DNA of 37,500 nucleotides from contig CALHQK010000037.1 of assembly GCA_938037185.1 (NCBI GenBank), positions 1 to 37,500 of the forward strand, given 5' to 3'. Positions 7,616-14,867 of this stretch are shown one piece after another. A model generated the notes under the pieces. That model saw nothing but the letters and a program-made list of their open reading frames with translations. It did not search any database and had not been told where the DNA came from. A program made the translations under genes and the position numbers. The DNA is from an uncultured Riemerella sp. Lineage in GTDB: Bacteria; Bacteroidota; Bacteroidia; Flavobacteriales; Weeksellaceae. The number at the start of each line of letters is the position of its first letter. Position 1 is the first letter of the stretch.

Positions 7616-8998
7616 TTATCCCTTTGTGTAGTATTCAAAGAAAAGCGGGATGCTTTCTATTCCTTTATAGAAATTATAAAGTCCAAAATGCTCGTTAGGC
7701 GAATGGATGGCATCTGTGCTTAGTCCGAATCCCATCAGAACTGATTTCACTCCTAAAATCTGCTCAAAAAGAGCTGTAATAGGGATACTTCCACCACTGC
7801 GGAATGGAAGAACTTCTCTTCCGAAAGCCTGTTCCATTGCTTTTTTCGCTGCTAAGAACTCTTTCGTGTTGCTTTCTAGAACATAAGGCATGCCTCCGTG
7901 GTGCGGTGTAACGGTTACTTTCACACTGTTTGGAGCGATTTTTTCAAAATGTTTAGTGAATTTTTCAGTGATTTCCTCTGGTGTTTGGTTAGGAACCAAT
8001 CTCATAGATATTTTTGCAAAGGCTTTAGAAGGAATTACCGTTTTTGCTCCTTCTCCTGTGTAGCCTCCCCAGATTCCGTTCACATCCAGAGTAGGGCGGA
8101 TAGAGGTTCTTTCTAATGTTGTATAGCCTTTTTCGCCTTCTACGCCTTTCAGACCGATTTCTTTTTTGAAAGCTTCTGGGTCGTCTTTCAGTTTGTTCAT
8201 TTCGGCTCTTTCCACTGGCGAAACTATATTTACATTATCATAAAATCCTTCCACGGTGATTACTCCGTTTTCATCAATCAGGCTGCCAATCATTTTTGAT
8301 AAAACATTGATAGGATTAGGAACAGCTCCTCCGTAAAGTCCTGAGTGCAGGTCTCTGTTTGGTCCTTCGATTTCCACTTCTACATAGCTCAAGCCACGAA
8401 GCCCAGTCGTAACCGTCGGTTGTTCCATAGAATAAAGACTCGTGTCTGAAACTAGAATAACATCACAAGCCAGTTTTTCTTTATTGGATTCCAAGAAATC
8501 AGCTAAACTTGCTGAACCTACTTCTTCCTCTCCTTCGATGATAAATTTCACATTACAAGGCAATGAGTTGGTTTTCATCATGGCTTCAAAAGCCTTTAAA
8601 TGCATGAAAAACTGCCCTTTGTCATCAGCAGCTCCTCTTGCGAAAACAGCTCCTTCTGGGTGGATTTCTGTTTTTTTCACCACAGGCTCAAAAGGGCCGC
8701 TTTCCCAAAGCTCAATAGGGTCAGCAGGCTGCACATCATAATGCCCATAAACCAAAACAGTCGGCAGGTTTTTATCTAAAATTTTCTCTCCGAAAACCAC
8801 AGGATATCCCTTTGTTTCGCAGATTTCTACATTGTCTGCACCAGCGTTTTTCAGGTGTTTTGCTACGGCATCAGCACACTGCAGCACATCTTGGTTGTAG
8901 GCTGGGTCAGCGCTGATAGAAGCTATTTTTAGCAAATCTATTAACTCGTCTAAAAATCTTTGCTTATTTTCTTGAATGTAAGATAAAGTAGTACTCAT
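7616..8998 (-). CDS. M20-family dipeptidase
   Basis: The protein has 460 residues, typical of the M20 dipeptidase/CNDP group. Metal-site signatures are visible in order: YGHYDVQPADP (H86, D88), RGAADDKGQ (D125/D126) and EGEEEVGS (acidic cluster 155-159); SGGSIP and HSPNEHF near the C-terminus complete the catalytic domain. A lid/dimerisation domain occupies roughly residues 200-370. The enzyme should hydrolyse dipeptides or small peptides using two zinc ions in the cytoplasm; no signal peptide is present. It is preceded by a well-matched promoter (9021-9051) and followed by its own terminator, so it appears monocistronic. Substrate preference is not readable. Confidence 0.92.
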   Translation of the reverse strand: MSTTLSYIQENKQRFLDELIDLLKIASISADPAYNQDVLQCADAVAKHLKNAGADNVEICETKGYPVVFGEKILDKNLPTVLVYGHYDVQPADPIELWESGPFEPVVKKTEIHPEGAVFARGAADDKGQFFMHLKAFEAMMKTNSLPCNVKFIIEGEEEVGSASLADFLESNKEKLACDVILVSDTSLYSMEQPTVTTGLRGLSYVEVEIEGPNRDLHSGLYGGAVPNPINVLSKMIGSLIDENGVITVEGFYDNVNIVSPVERAEMNKLKDDPEAFKKEIGLKGVEGEKGYTTLERTSIRPTLDVNGIWGGYTGEGAKTVIPSKAFAKISMRLVPNQTPEEITEKFTKHFEKIAPNSVKVTVTPHHGGMPYVLESNTKEFLAAKKAMEQAFGREVLPFRSGGSIPITALFEQILGVKSVLMGFGLSTDAIHSPNEHFGLYNFYKGIESIPLFFEYYTKG

Positions 8999-9020
8999 TG
9001 GTTAAATTTATAAATGAATC

Positions 9021-9051
9021 CAAAGTTAAACAATTTGAATGATTAAACAAA
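9021..9051 (-). promoter_or_regulatory. Promoter of the dipeptidase gene
   Basis: On the minus strand a TTTG (9048-9051) is followed by exactly 19 bp and TAACTTTG (9021-9028), fitting the Bacteroidetes TTTG-N19-TAnnTTTG pattern. Transcription would start about 15 bp before the ATG at 8998. Confidence 0.65.
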
Positions 9052-9066
9052 AAATAAGGCGGATTT

Positions 9067-10224
9067 TTACAAAGTTTGTAAAATTGTCATTCCTTTCGTG
9101 GATTGTGTAAAAATAAGGTAATGCTCTCCGCCGTTTTTCAGTTTGTATTTGGTTTTTATCTGCTCTGGCGAGAGCGGGTGGTTTTTAGAAATAATGTTGA
9201 ATACATCGCCTTTTTTTATCTCTTTGGCGCTGATTTCCTTTACTTTAAAAACTCTTCCGCAGAAATCTACGGATTTGTCCGAAGTGTAAAGATGCGTGTT
9301 CGGATGCAGTTTTTTTAATCCAAATTTTTTAGAAACTAGGTTAAAAGCTCCCGATTTTAGAACGGCGTTGTTTGGAATGTAGAGATATTCCAAAATGTCT
9401 GAAAACTCAGGCGTTACAGCGGATTCTTCCTCTGGCGAAAAACTGAAATTCGGTTCCTCTGTGTTGAGGTTTTTTGTAGTGATTTTCATTTTGTTCTCGG
9501 TGTTTGGAACGAGGTGGAGGACAATCTCTTTTACTTCGTTTTTTACAGCGATGATTTCTATCTCATCGATGGATTTTACAGCGGTTTGAAGATATTTTAA
9601 ATCAATAAGTGGCGAGAGTTTTATCATTGTTTTTTTGGAAATAGACAAAAGTTTATCCTGAATTTCCAAAATATTCGGTGAAAGGTCAGAAAGCAGAAAC
9701 TTTTTTCGGTGGTCTTTGTCCCTTCTTGCTGGGTCTAAATAGATTAAATCAAATTGTTTCTCCTTTTCACTAATTTCCAAAAATCGCTCTAAATTTTCGT
9801 TGATAAAATTCGCTTCTCTGCTGAGGGTTTTCCAGTTGTGTTGCACGATTTCCAGCAAATCTTTATTTTGTTCTAAAAGTGTAACTTCACTGAAATTCTG
9901 CGAGAGGAAATAGGCATCAATCCCGAAACCGCATGTGAGGTCTAAAAAAGCTCTTCCGCTGAGGTTTTCTGCTTTTTCTTTTGCCGTGCTTTCCGAGGAA
10001 GCCTGCTCTAAATTAAGATGTAGCGGAAAAATTATATTTTCCTTTAATAGGAAAGGAAATTTCTTTGCGGCGATTTGTTTTCCTTTTATCTGTTGAGCGA
10101 TTTCCTGCATGGAAACCTCAGGGAAAGGCGATTTTTTCAGCAGCAGCCTGCCCAAGTTCTCGTGGAGGTTGTCTTGGATGTATTTTTGTATCTCCGGACG
10201 GAGGATTTCCCGAAAATGCTCCAT
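9067..10224 (-). CDS. Class I SAM-dependent methyltransferase, PG_1098/THUMP-like type
   Basis: The 385-residue protein contains a Rossmann-type SAM site: motif I FLDLTCGFGIDAYFL at about residues 93-107, an acidic residue after beta-2 in VTLLEQN, and FDLIYLDPARRD as the motif IV region. A C-terminal domain (~300-385) fits the THUMP-like domain of the Bacteroidetes family typified by P. gingivalis PG_1098. The combination of a THUMP-like domain with a methyltransferase suggests an RNA substrate, but this is inference. It is the last gene of a three-gene minus-strand cluster, 12 bp after the FtsB/DivIC-like gene. The start ATG is at 10222-10224. Confidence 0.85.
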   Translation of the reverse strand: MEHFREILRPEIQKYIQDNLHENLGRLLLKKSPFPEVSMQEIAQQIKGKQIAAKKFPFLLKENIIFPLHLNLEQASSESTAKEKAENLSGRAFLDLTCGFGIDAYFLSQNFSEVTLLEQNKDLLEIVQHNWKTLSREANFINENLERFLEISEKEKQFDLIYLDPARRDKDHRKKFLLSDLSPNILEIQDKLLSISKKTMIKLSPLIDLKYLQTAVKSIDEIEIIAVKNEVKEIVLHLVPNTENKMKITTKNLNTEEPNFSFSPEEESAVTPEFSDILEYLYIPNNAVLKSGAFNLVSKKFGLKKLHPNTHLYTSDKSVDFCGRVFKVKEISAKEIKKGDVFNIISKNHPLSPEQIKTKYKLKNGGEHYLIFTQSTKGMTILQTL

Positions 10225-10236
10225 TTTTTGCCTGTT

Positions 10237-10599
10237 TTAGTGCTTGTTTTTGGCTTTCGTGGCGGAGCTGTCCATTACCAGAATAAAGATTTCTTCGTTG
10301 GGCTTTCTCATAAAGTAGTTTTCGCGGGCGTACTTCTCTTTTTCGTCTTTGTTTTGCATAAGTTTTTTGTAGAAAGCCTCATTTTTTTCAAATTCTTTTT
10401 TGTAGTAGTCCCGCTGCTCTTCGTATTTGTGGATTTCTTTGTCCAAATCACTGATGACCAGCCAAGAGGTATTGTCAAAGAAAATAATCCAGACCAAGAA
10501 AATAGAAATCGTAACGAAATATTTGTTCGCCAGGTATTTCTTTGCCCAGTTTATCTTCTCTGCGTGTTTCTCTTGTATGGGTTTTATCAGATTTTTCAT
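10237..10599 (-). CDS. FtsB/DivIC-like septum formation protein
   Basis: The 120-residue protein has one transmembrane helix (YFVTISIFLVWIIFFD, about residues 27-42) followed by a coiled coil (KEIHKYEEQRDYYKKEFEKN) and a short C-terminal region containing ARENYFMRKPNEEIFIL. This is the layout of bitopic FtsB/DivIC divisome proteins, which bridge FtsL and FtsQ at the septum. The ARENYxMxKPxEE signature is typical of the Flavobacteriia members. It lies 6 bp after udk and 12 bp before the methyltransferase gene, so it is probably co-transcribed with both. FtsB and DivIC cannot be told apart here. Confidence 0.85.
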   Translation of the reverse strand: MKNLIKPIQEKHAEKINWAKKYLANKYFVTISIFLVWIIFFDNTSWLVISDLDKEIHKYEEQRDYYKKEFEKNEAFYKKLMQNKDEKEKYARENYFMRKPNEEIFILVMDSSATKAKNKH

Positions 10600-10605
10600 G
10601 TTGTT

Positions 10606-11220
10606 TTAGGAATTTTTCAGGGAGTTTCCTACTACGGTGGTCAGGAAATCTATCGCCACAGTGTTGGGACGCATATTCGGGATGATGATGTCCGCATACG
10701 ATTTAGACGGCTCTATAAATTCATCATGCATTGGCTTCAGCGTGGTTTGGTAGCGGTGTAAAACCTCTTCCAAATCTCTGCCCCGCTCTTGGGTATCCCT
10801 GCGGATACGGCGGATGAGCCTCTCATCATTATCGGCATGGACAAATACCTTCAAATCAAACTCCTTCAAGAGTTCTTTGCTCGTTAAAACCAAAATTCCC
10901 TCTACTATCAGCACTTCGCGCGGCTCTACCAGCACATGGTTTCCTGTCCTTGTATGCGTTACGAAAGAATATATCGGCTGTTCTATGCTTTCTCCGTTTT
11001 TCAGCGCCTGAACATGCTTCACCAGAAGGTCAAAATCTATAGACTTGGGATGGTCGTAGTTCAGTTTTTCTCTTTCTTGGAGCGAGAGGTGGGTATTGTC
11101 ATGGTAATAATTGTCCTGCGAAAGGACATTCACCTCATTTGCATTCAGATTTTGTAAGATTTTGGAGACTACGGTAGTTTTTCCAGAGCCCGTTCCTCCT
11201 GCGATACCTATGATGAGCAT
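10606..11220 (-). CDS. udk: Uridine kinase
   Basis: The protein has a P-loop GGTGSGKT at residues 8-15, followed by VNVLSQDNYYHD and the Udk-type sequence YDHPKSIDFDLL; PNMRPNTVAIDFL is near the C-terminus. It phosphorylates uridine and cytidine to UMP and CMP using a nucleoside triphosphate (pyrimidine salvage), in the cytoplasm. I choose ATG at 11218-11220 (204 residues). An in-frame TTG at 11238 would add six residues, but it overlaps a -7 promoter element and the ATG-initiated form begins directly at beta-1 (MLIIGIAGG), as in the family. It is the first gene of a cluster with the FtsB/DivIC-like and methyltransferase genes. Confidence 0.93.
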   Translation of the reverse strand: MLIIGIAGGTGSGKTTVVSKILQNLNANEVNVLSQDNYYHDNTHLSLQEREKLNYDHPKSIDFDLLVKHVQALKNGESIEQPIYSFVTHTRTGNHVLVEPREVLIVEGILVLTSKELLKEFDLKVFVHADNDERLIRRIRRDTQERGRDLEEVLHRYQTTLKPMHDEFIEPSKSYADIIIPNMRPNTVAIDFLTTVVGNSLKNS

Positions 11221-11235
11221 AAATTTTTGTTTTGG

Positions 11236-11266
11236 CAAAGATAATCAAAAAAAGTTCTTAGTGAAA
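11236..11266 (-). promoter_or_regulatory. Probable promoter of the udk cluster
   Basis: The minus strand carries a -7 element TATCTTTG (11236-11243) with TTTC, one mismatch from TTTG, 19 bp upstream (11263-11266). The predicted transcription start is about 10 bp before the udk ATG. The outer inverted repeat of the neighbouring 41-bp palindrome array begins only a few bases upstream of the -33 region. Confidence 0.45.
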
Positions 11267-11268
11267 AG

Positions 11269-11689
11269 AGGAAATAATCTAAAAAATCAAAAAGATTTAT
11301 CATCAAAAAGAAAATTTTAATCTAAAAACCGAAAAAAAAATTTTGCTGAAAAGTATCAACATTTTTTAAAAATAAATTTTTTTTTGCTGTCGGAAGTTCC
11401 GCCAAGCTCCCCGAAAAAAAATTCTTGTCGTCGGAAGTTCCGACAGGGTTATTTTTTTTAGTTTTCGCCGTCGGAAGTTCCGACGGGCTAAAATTTTTTT
11501 ATTTCTTGTTGTCGGAACTTCCGACAAGGCAAACTTTTTTCCATTCTCGCTGTCGGAACTTCCGCCGGACTGAATTTTTTTTATTTCTCATTGTCGGAAC
11601 TTCCGCCGGACAATTTTTTTTTAGATTTTCAAAATTTTTTTTCCTTTTTGATGATAAATCTTTTTGATTTTTTAGTTTTTTGATTTCCT
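11269..11689. repeat. Nested inverted-repeat element with six palindromes at 41-bp pitch
   Basis: Outer arms: a perfect 32-bp inverted repeat at 11279-11310 and 11644-11675 (left arm begins CTAAAAAATCAAAAAGATTT). Similarity extends outward to AGGAAAT/ATTTCCT at 11269 and 11689, and imperfectly inward. Between the arms six 15-bp palindromic units of the form GTCGGAA-S-TTCCGMC start at 11389, 11430, 11470, 11511, 11552 and 11593, spacings 41, 40, 41, 41, 41. Units 1-3 have G in the centre and units 4-6 have C. Units 1, 5 and 6 end in GCC rather than GAC. The linkers are A/T tracts. No real ORF is present. The element fills the gap between exodeoxyribonuclease III and udk. It could be a non-autonomous mobile or REP/BIME-like element, a structured RNA, or a multi-site protein-binding array; I do not recognise it. 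Confidence 0.85.
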
Positions 11690-11704
11690 TTATTAAAAAC
11701 CTTT

Positions 11705-12466
11705 TTACGACAGCTCCACCATCACGGGGCAGTGGTCAGAGTGCATGGCTTCTTTCAGGATTACGGCGCGTTTCAGGCGGTTTTCCAAGCTCTGGCTCAC
11801 GAAATTGTAGTCCAATCTCCAGCCCTTGTTGTTGGCTCTGGCGTTTGCACGGTAGCTCCACCATGAGTATTGGTTCGGTTCTTGGTTAAAATACCGGAAG
11901 CTGTCTATCAGCCCGCATTCATCAATGAATTTGCTGAGCCACTCGCGCTCTATGGGCAGGAATCCGGAAGTATTGGCAAGGCGGACAGGGTCATGAATAT
12001 CTATGGCTTGGTGGCAGATATTGAAATCGCCGGAAATGATAAGGTTGGGAATGGATTGTTCCAGTTTTTTGATGTAATCCAGAAAATCGTAGCAGAACTG
12101 CATTTTCAGGTCCAGCCTGTCTATATTCGTAGCAGACGGCACATAAACCGAAATCACAGAAAAGTCCTCAAAATCAGCTCTGATGACTCTCCCTTCGGTG
12201 TCCATGTAATCTATTCCGCATCCATATTCTACATGTTTGGGCTGTTCCTTTGTCAGGATGCCCACGCCGCTGTATCCTTTCTTCTGCGCGGAATGCCAGT
12301 AGCTCTGGTAGCCCAGTGCAGAGAGGCTTATTTGGTCTATTTGTTCGGGCTGTGCCTTGCTTTCTTGGATGCAGAGCACATCGGGAGCGGCATGTTCCAG
12401 CCAAAGGAGGAAATCCTTGCCAAAGGCAGCACGGATGCCGTTTACATTATAACTGATGAGTTTCAT
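11705..12466 (-). CDS. xth: Exodeoxyribonuclease III family protein
   Basis: A 253-residue endonuclease/exonuclease/phosphatase-fold protein with N7 (SYNVNGIRA), E35 (CIQESKAQ), ISGDFNICH and a terminal SDHCPVMVELS (D244, H245), the catalytic set of the ExoIII/AP-endonuclease family. It should cut at abasic sites and act 3' to 5' on duplex DNA in base-excision repair. The open frame extends 62 codons further upstream, but those codons overlap the FecCD gene and look non-protein-like; ATG at 12464-12466 begins exactly at the family N-terminus. That ATG overlaps the FecCD stop codon as ATGA, suggesting translational coupling. The gene is followed, 15 bp after its stop, by the nested palindrome element. 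Confidence 0.92.
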   Translation of the reverse strand: MKLISYNVNGIRAAFGKDFLLWLEHAAPDVLCIQESKAQPEQIDQISLSALGYQSYWHSAQKKGYSGVGILTKEQPKHVEYGCGIDYMDTEGRVIRADFEDFSVISVYVPSATNIDRLDLKMQFCYDFLDYIKKLEQSIPNLIISGDFNICHQAIDIHDPVRLANTSGFLPIEREWLSKFIDECGLIDSFRYFNQEPNQYSWWSYRANARANNKGWRLDYNFVSQSLENRLKRAVILKEAMHSDHCPVMVELS

Positions 12467-13452
12467 TTTAGTGAAGATTTTATGAATTTTTGTCTTAATA
12501 ACATGACGAGCAGCACAGGAATGCCGAACAACGAGGAGATGATGTTCGCCGGCAGCTGGAATTTCTCCGAAAGAGCCGAAAAAATGTTCATCACCAAAAC
12601 ACCCAGCAGCATATTCAGCATCCACTGGTGCCAGAGCTGGGCAGGATTCCATATCATTCTACAAAAGTGCGGAACAATAACGCCGATGAACAGCACCGGA
12701 CCTAAAAAAGCCGTAACCGATGCCGAAAGCAGAGAAGATGCCATGATGACCAGAATTTTGAGCCGATGAACATCAACCCCGAAACTCCTCGCATAGTTTT
12801 CGCCCAAACCCATTCCTATCAAAGGTTTTATACTCTTAAAGGTAAGGACAAGTCCCAAGAAGATGAGCAGAGCTAAAATAAACAGTTGCGGCCTTTCCAG
12901 CTGGATATTTCCGCCAAAAGACCAAAGAAGATAGCCTCGTAGGGACTCGTTTCCTGCGTAGAACTGCAAGATGCTGATGACCGCACCCGACAGCGCCGAA
13001 ACCAGAAACCCAAAGATGACAAGATGAGCCCCATCTCGGAAGAAATGCGACAAGAACACCAGAAAAACCATCAGCAGAAGCGCCCCCGCAACAGCCGACA
13101 GACTGATGAAACCGTTTTGCAGGAACTCCGGAATCGGAATGTTCTGTGAAGCCAAAAGATAAAAGGCAACGAAAAGCCCCGCCACTGAAGTAATGCCCAG
13201 CACCGAAGGCCCCGCCAGCGGATTCTTGAAATATTCCTGAAGCAGAAACCCGCTCGTAGGAATGGACACACCCGCCAGAAGCACCGCCAGAGTCCTATTG
13301 ATGCGGAGGTCTGCAATCTCCTGATACAGCGGACTGCCCAGCCAGAAATCGGAGAAAGACAAATCCACAAAACCTGTGTTCAGATTGATGAGGATAGAAA
13401 CCATCATCAAAGCGGATAAGACAAGGCAGAGTGGCTTAAAGTTTTTCTTCAT
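12463..13452 (-). CDS. FecCD-family ABC transporter permease (iron-siderophore/haem/cobalamin type)
   Basis: The 329-residue polytopic protein carries FecCD signatures: INRTLAVLLAGVSIPTSGFLLQ near the start (residues 53-74), LWSFGG in the middle, and GENYARSFGVDVHRLK and FLGPVLFIGVIVPHFCR toward the C-terminus. About nine to ten hydrophobic helices can be counted. The family forms the membrane channel for iron-chelate or corrinoid import with an ATPase and a periplasmic binding protein. Neither partner is next to it; its neighbours are a TlpA-like lipoprotein (40 bp upstream) and exonuclease III (4-bp overlap). The ATPase and binding protein must be encoded elsewhere if the transporter works. 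The substrate cannot be specified. Confidence 0.9.
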   Translation of the reverse strand: MKKNFKPLCLVLSALMMVSILINLNTGFVDLSFSDFWLGSPLYQEIADLRINRTLAVLLAGVSIPTSGFLLQEYFKNPLAGPSVLGITSVAGLFVAFYLLASQNIPIPEFLQNGFISLSAVAGALLLMVFLVFLSHFFRDGAHLVIFGFLVSALSGAVISILQFYAGNESLRGYLLWSFGGNIQLERPQLFILALLIFLGLVLTFKSIKPLIGMGLGENYARSFGVDVHRLKILVIMASSLLSASVTAFLGPVLFIGVIVPHFCRMIWNPAQLWHQWMLNMLLGVLVMNIFSALSEKFQLPANIISSLFGIPVLLVMLLRQKFIKSSLK

Positions 13453-13492
13453 GGCTGGTATCCCGCGTTGCTGGTTCTCGGGAAAAAGGAGG

Positions 13493-14047
13493 TTATTTCA
13501 GCTTATCAATTTTATGGGCAAGTTCTTCTTTGCTCACAGAGCCGAGGGTTTCATCTCGTTTATCTCCTTTTGTAATAAGAGTGAAAGGAATGGCATCTCC
13601 TCTCCATGTAGTGAAGTTCTTGCTGAAGAAATCAGGAGTAGGCGCAGAAAAATCAAAAAGAACAATGTTCTTATCCAGTCCTGCTTCTTTAGCGAAATAT
13701 TTTACTTTGTCCCAGTTTTGTCTTTCATCTAAATTCACAAAAGTGAATTTTATCTTCTCGCCTTTCATTTCATCCATTTTCTCTTTAAAGAAAGGGATTT
13801 CGCGCATGCATGGAGCGCACCATGTAGCAAAGAAGTTGGTCACATAGATGGTGTCATTTTGTTTGGTTTTCAAAAAATCGGAAATCTGGTCTGCGTTCCA
13901 TTCTTTAAGCTCTACATCGGCTTCCTCAGGAGTTTCTGCTGGTGCGCTTTCTGCCGCGGTGGTCTCCTCAGGAGTGTGGGCTTCCTCTTTCTTGTTACAA
14001 CTTGCCAAAACAGCGATAACAGCTGCTGCTAAAAGGATTTTTTTCAT
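13493..14047 (-). CDS. TlpA-like thioredoxin-fold lipoprotein
   Basis: The 184-residue protein has a lipoprotein signal ending in the lipobox LASC (C17), then a Glu/Ala/Pro-rich linker (20-48) and a thioredoxin-like domain with the redox motif WCAPC (C77 and C80) and a likely cis-proline region at AIPFTLI. It should be anchored in the inner or outer membrane facing the periplasm and act as a disulfide reductase, as TlpA/ResA proteins do in cytochrome c maturation or thiol repair. It is the first gene of the minus-strand group tlpA-like, FecCD permease, exonuclease III. A matching promoter lies 78 bp upstream. Confidence 0.9.
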   Translation of the reverse strand: MKKILLAAAVIAVLASCNKKEEAHTPEETTAAESAPAETPEEADVELKEWNADQISDFLKTKQNDTIYVTNFFATWCAPCMREIPFFKEKMDEMKGEKIKFTFVNLDERQNWDKVKYFAKEAGLDKNIVLFDFSAPTPDFFSKNFTTWRGDAIPFTLITKGDKRDETLGSVSKEELAHKIDKLK

Positions 14048-14124
14048 ATGATTTTAAAACGATTATTTCAAGTTTATGAATGATTTATTATTTTTGTGTA
14101 AATTTTTATAAAAATTAAAGGGCT

Positions 14125-14155
14125 CAAAAGTAAATAAAAAAAATACTTTACCCAA
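14125..14155 (-). promoter_or_regulatory. Promoter of the TlpA-like/FecCD/xth group
   Basis: On the minus strand TTG (14153-14155) is followed by 20 bp and TACTTTTG (14125-14132), fitting the Bacteroidetes pattern. The leader to the ATG at 14047 would be roughly 70 nt. Confidence 0.5.
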
Positions 14156-14193
14156 GAAATGAAGTATTAAAATCATCTTAAAAACCATAAATC

Positions 14194-14802
14194 TTGATAA
14201 AGCTGAAAAATACATTCCGCCTTCTTGCACTCCTTACAGAAATGGGGCTGCTTTTGATATTCTGGGCGAATATATGGGTTTTTCAGATTACCAATGGGCG
14301 CACCTTTAATAAAATCAGCAAAGTTCCTCCGCGCAGTTGTGCATTGGTGCTGGGAACTTCTCCAAAGATGAAGTCGGGCAAGGCAAATCCATACTTCACC
14401 GAGAGAATGAGAGCCGCCGCAACGCTCTACCACCACGGAAAAGTGAAAAAAATAATAGTAAGCGGCGAAAAAAGTCCTTATTATGATGAACCCAGCGCAA
14501 TGAAAAAATATCTGACAAGCCGCGAGGGTGTCCCAGAGAATATCATTATAGAAGACCCAGAGGGATTCAGCACGAAGGAGAGTATTCTTCGGTGTAAAGA
14601 TGTTTTTCAGGAAAGAAATGTTATTATAGTATCGCAGGGTTATCACAACCTCAGGGCGCTGTTTTTTGCGAGAAATCATAATATGAACGCTTTGGGTTAT
14701 GATGCCCATGATGTAACGAAAAATGAAAGCTTTTATAGGAATCATACCCGCGAGATTTTGGCAAGAGTTCAGGCTACGGTGTATTATTTTTTAGGAATAT
14801 GA
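14194..14802 (+). CDS. SanA/YdcF-type (DUF218) membrane protein
   Basis: The 202-residue protein has one N-terminal transmembrane helix (LLALLTEMGLLLIFWANIWV, about 10-29) followed by a DUF218 domain: ALVLGTSPKMKSGKANPYF, KKIIVSGEKS, and a C-terminal VIIVSQGYHNLRALFFAR. This is the layout of E. coli SanA, linked to envelope barrier function and vancomycin exclusion at high temperature; the biochemical activity is unknown. The frame has no ATG before the transmembrane segment; TTG at 14194 is the first possible start after an in-frame stop at 14188, so a TTG start is likely. A -7-like TATTTTTG (14089-14096) with a near-match -33 lies upstream. It is divergent from the TlpA-like gene. Confidence 0.85.
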   Translation: MIKLKNTFRLLALLTEMGLLLIFWANIWVFQITNGRTFNKISKVPPRSCALVLGTSPKMKSGKANPYFTERMRAAATLYHHGKVKKIIVSGEKSPYYDEPSAMKKYLTSREGVPENIIIEDPEGFSTKESILRCKDVFQERNVIIVSQGYHNLRALFFARNHNMNALGYDAHDVTKNESFYRNHTREILARVQATVYYFLGI

Positions 14803-14815
14803 AAAACATAATTGG

Positions 14816-14823
14816 TATATTTG
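14816..14823 (+). promoter_or_regulatory. Possible -7 promoter element before the MFS gene
   Basis: TATATTTG fits TAnnTTTG and lies 45 bp before the ATG at 14868. The -33 partner is poor (TTTA, 22 bp upstream), so support is moderate. Confidence 0.35.
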
Positions 14824-14867
14824 TGCCTTTAATTAAAAATAATGCTGCACAACAGCAAATTTAAAAT

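Noticed and set aside
10075..10761. 228-codon plus-strand ORF
   Set aside because: It is antisense to the methyltransferase, FtsB/DivIC-like and udk genes, all of which have clear family motifs; its Phe/Val-rich product is a shadow.
11389..11607. Regularly spaced repeats as a CRISPR array
   Set aside because: The repeats are only 15 bp, fully palindromic with changing central base, the linkers are similar A/T tracts rather than unique spacers, and no cas genes are in the window.
11425..11667. An 80-codon plus-strand ORF across the palindrome array
   Set aside because: Its repeated peptide pieces come from the DNA repeat and poly-T linkers (runs of Phe); there is no protein-like composition or start context.
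11269..11689. A complete insertion sequence
   Set aside because: No transposase ORF fits in the 420 bp, and no clear target-site duplication is seen next to the arms; only a non-autonomous element remains possible.
12467..12652. 62-codon N-terminal extension of exonuclease III
   Set aside because: It lies inside the FecCD gene in another frame and precedes the exact family N-terminus MKLISYNVNG; ATG at 12466 overlaps the FecCD stop as ATGA.
11870..12769. 299-codon plus-strand ORF
   Set aside because: Antisense to exonuclease III and the FecCD permease; no recognisable motif.
14173..14745. 190-codon minus-strand ORF
   Set aside because: Antisense to the SanA-like gene, which has clear DUF218 motifs.
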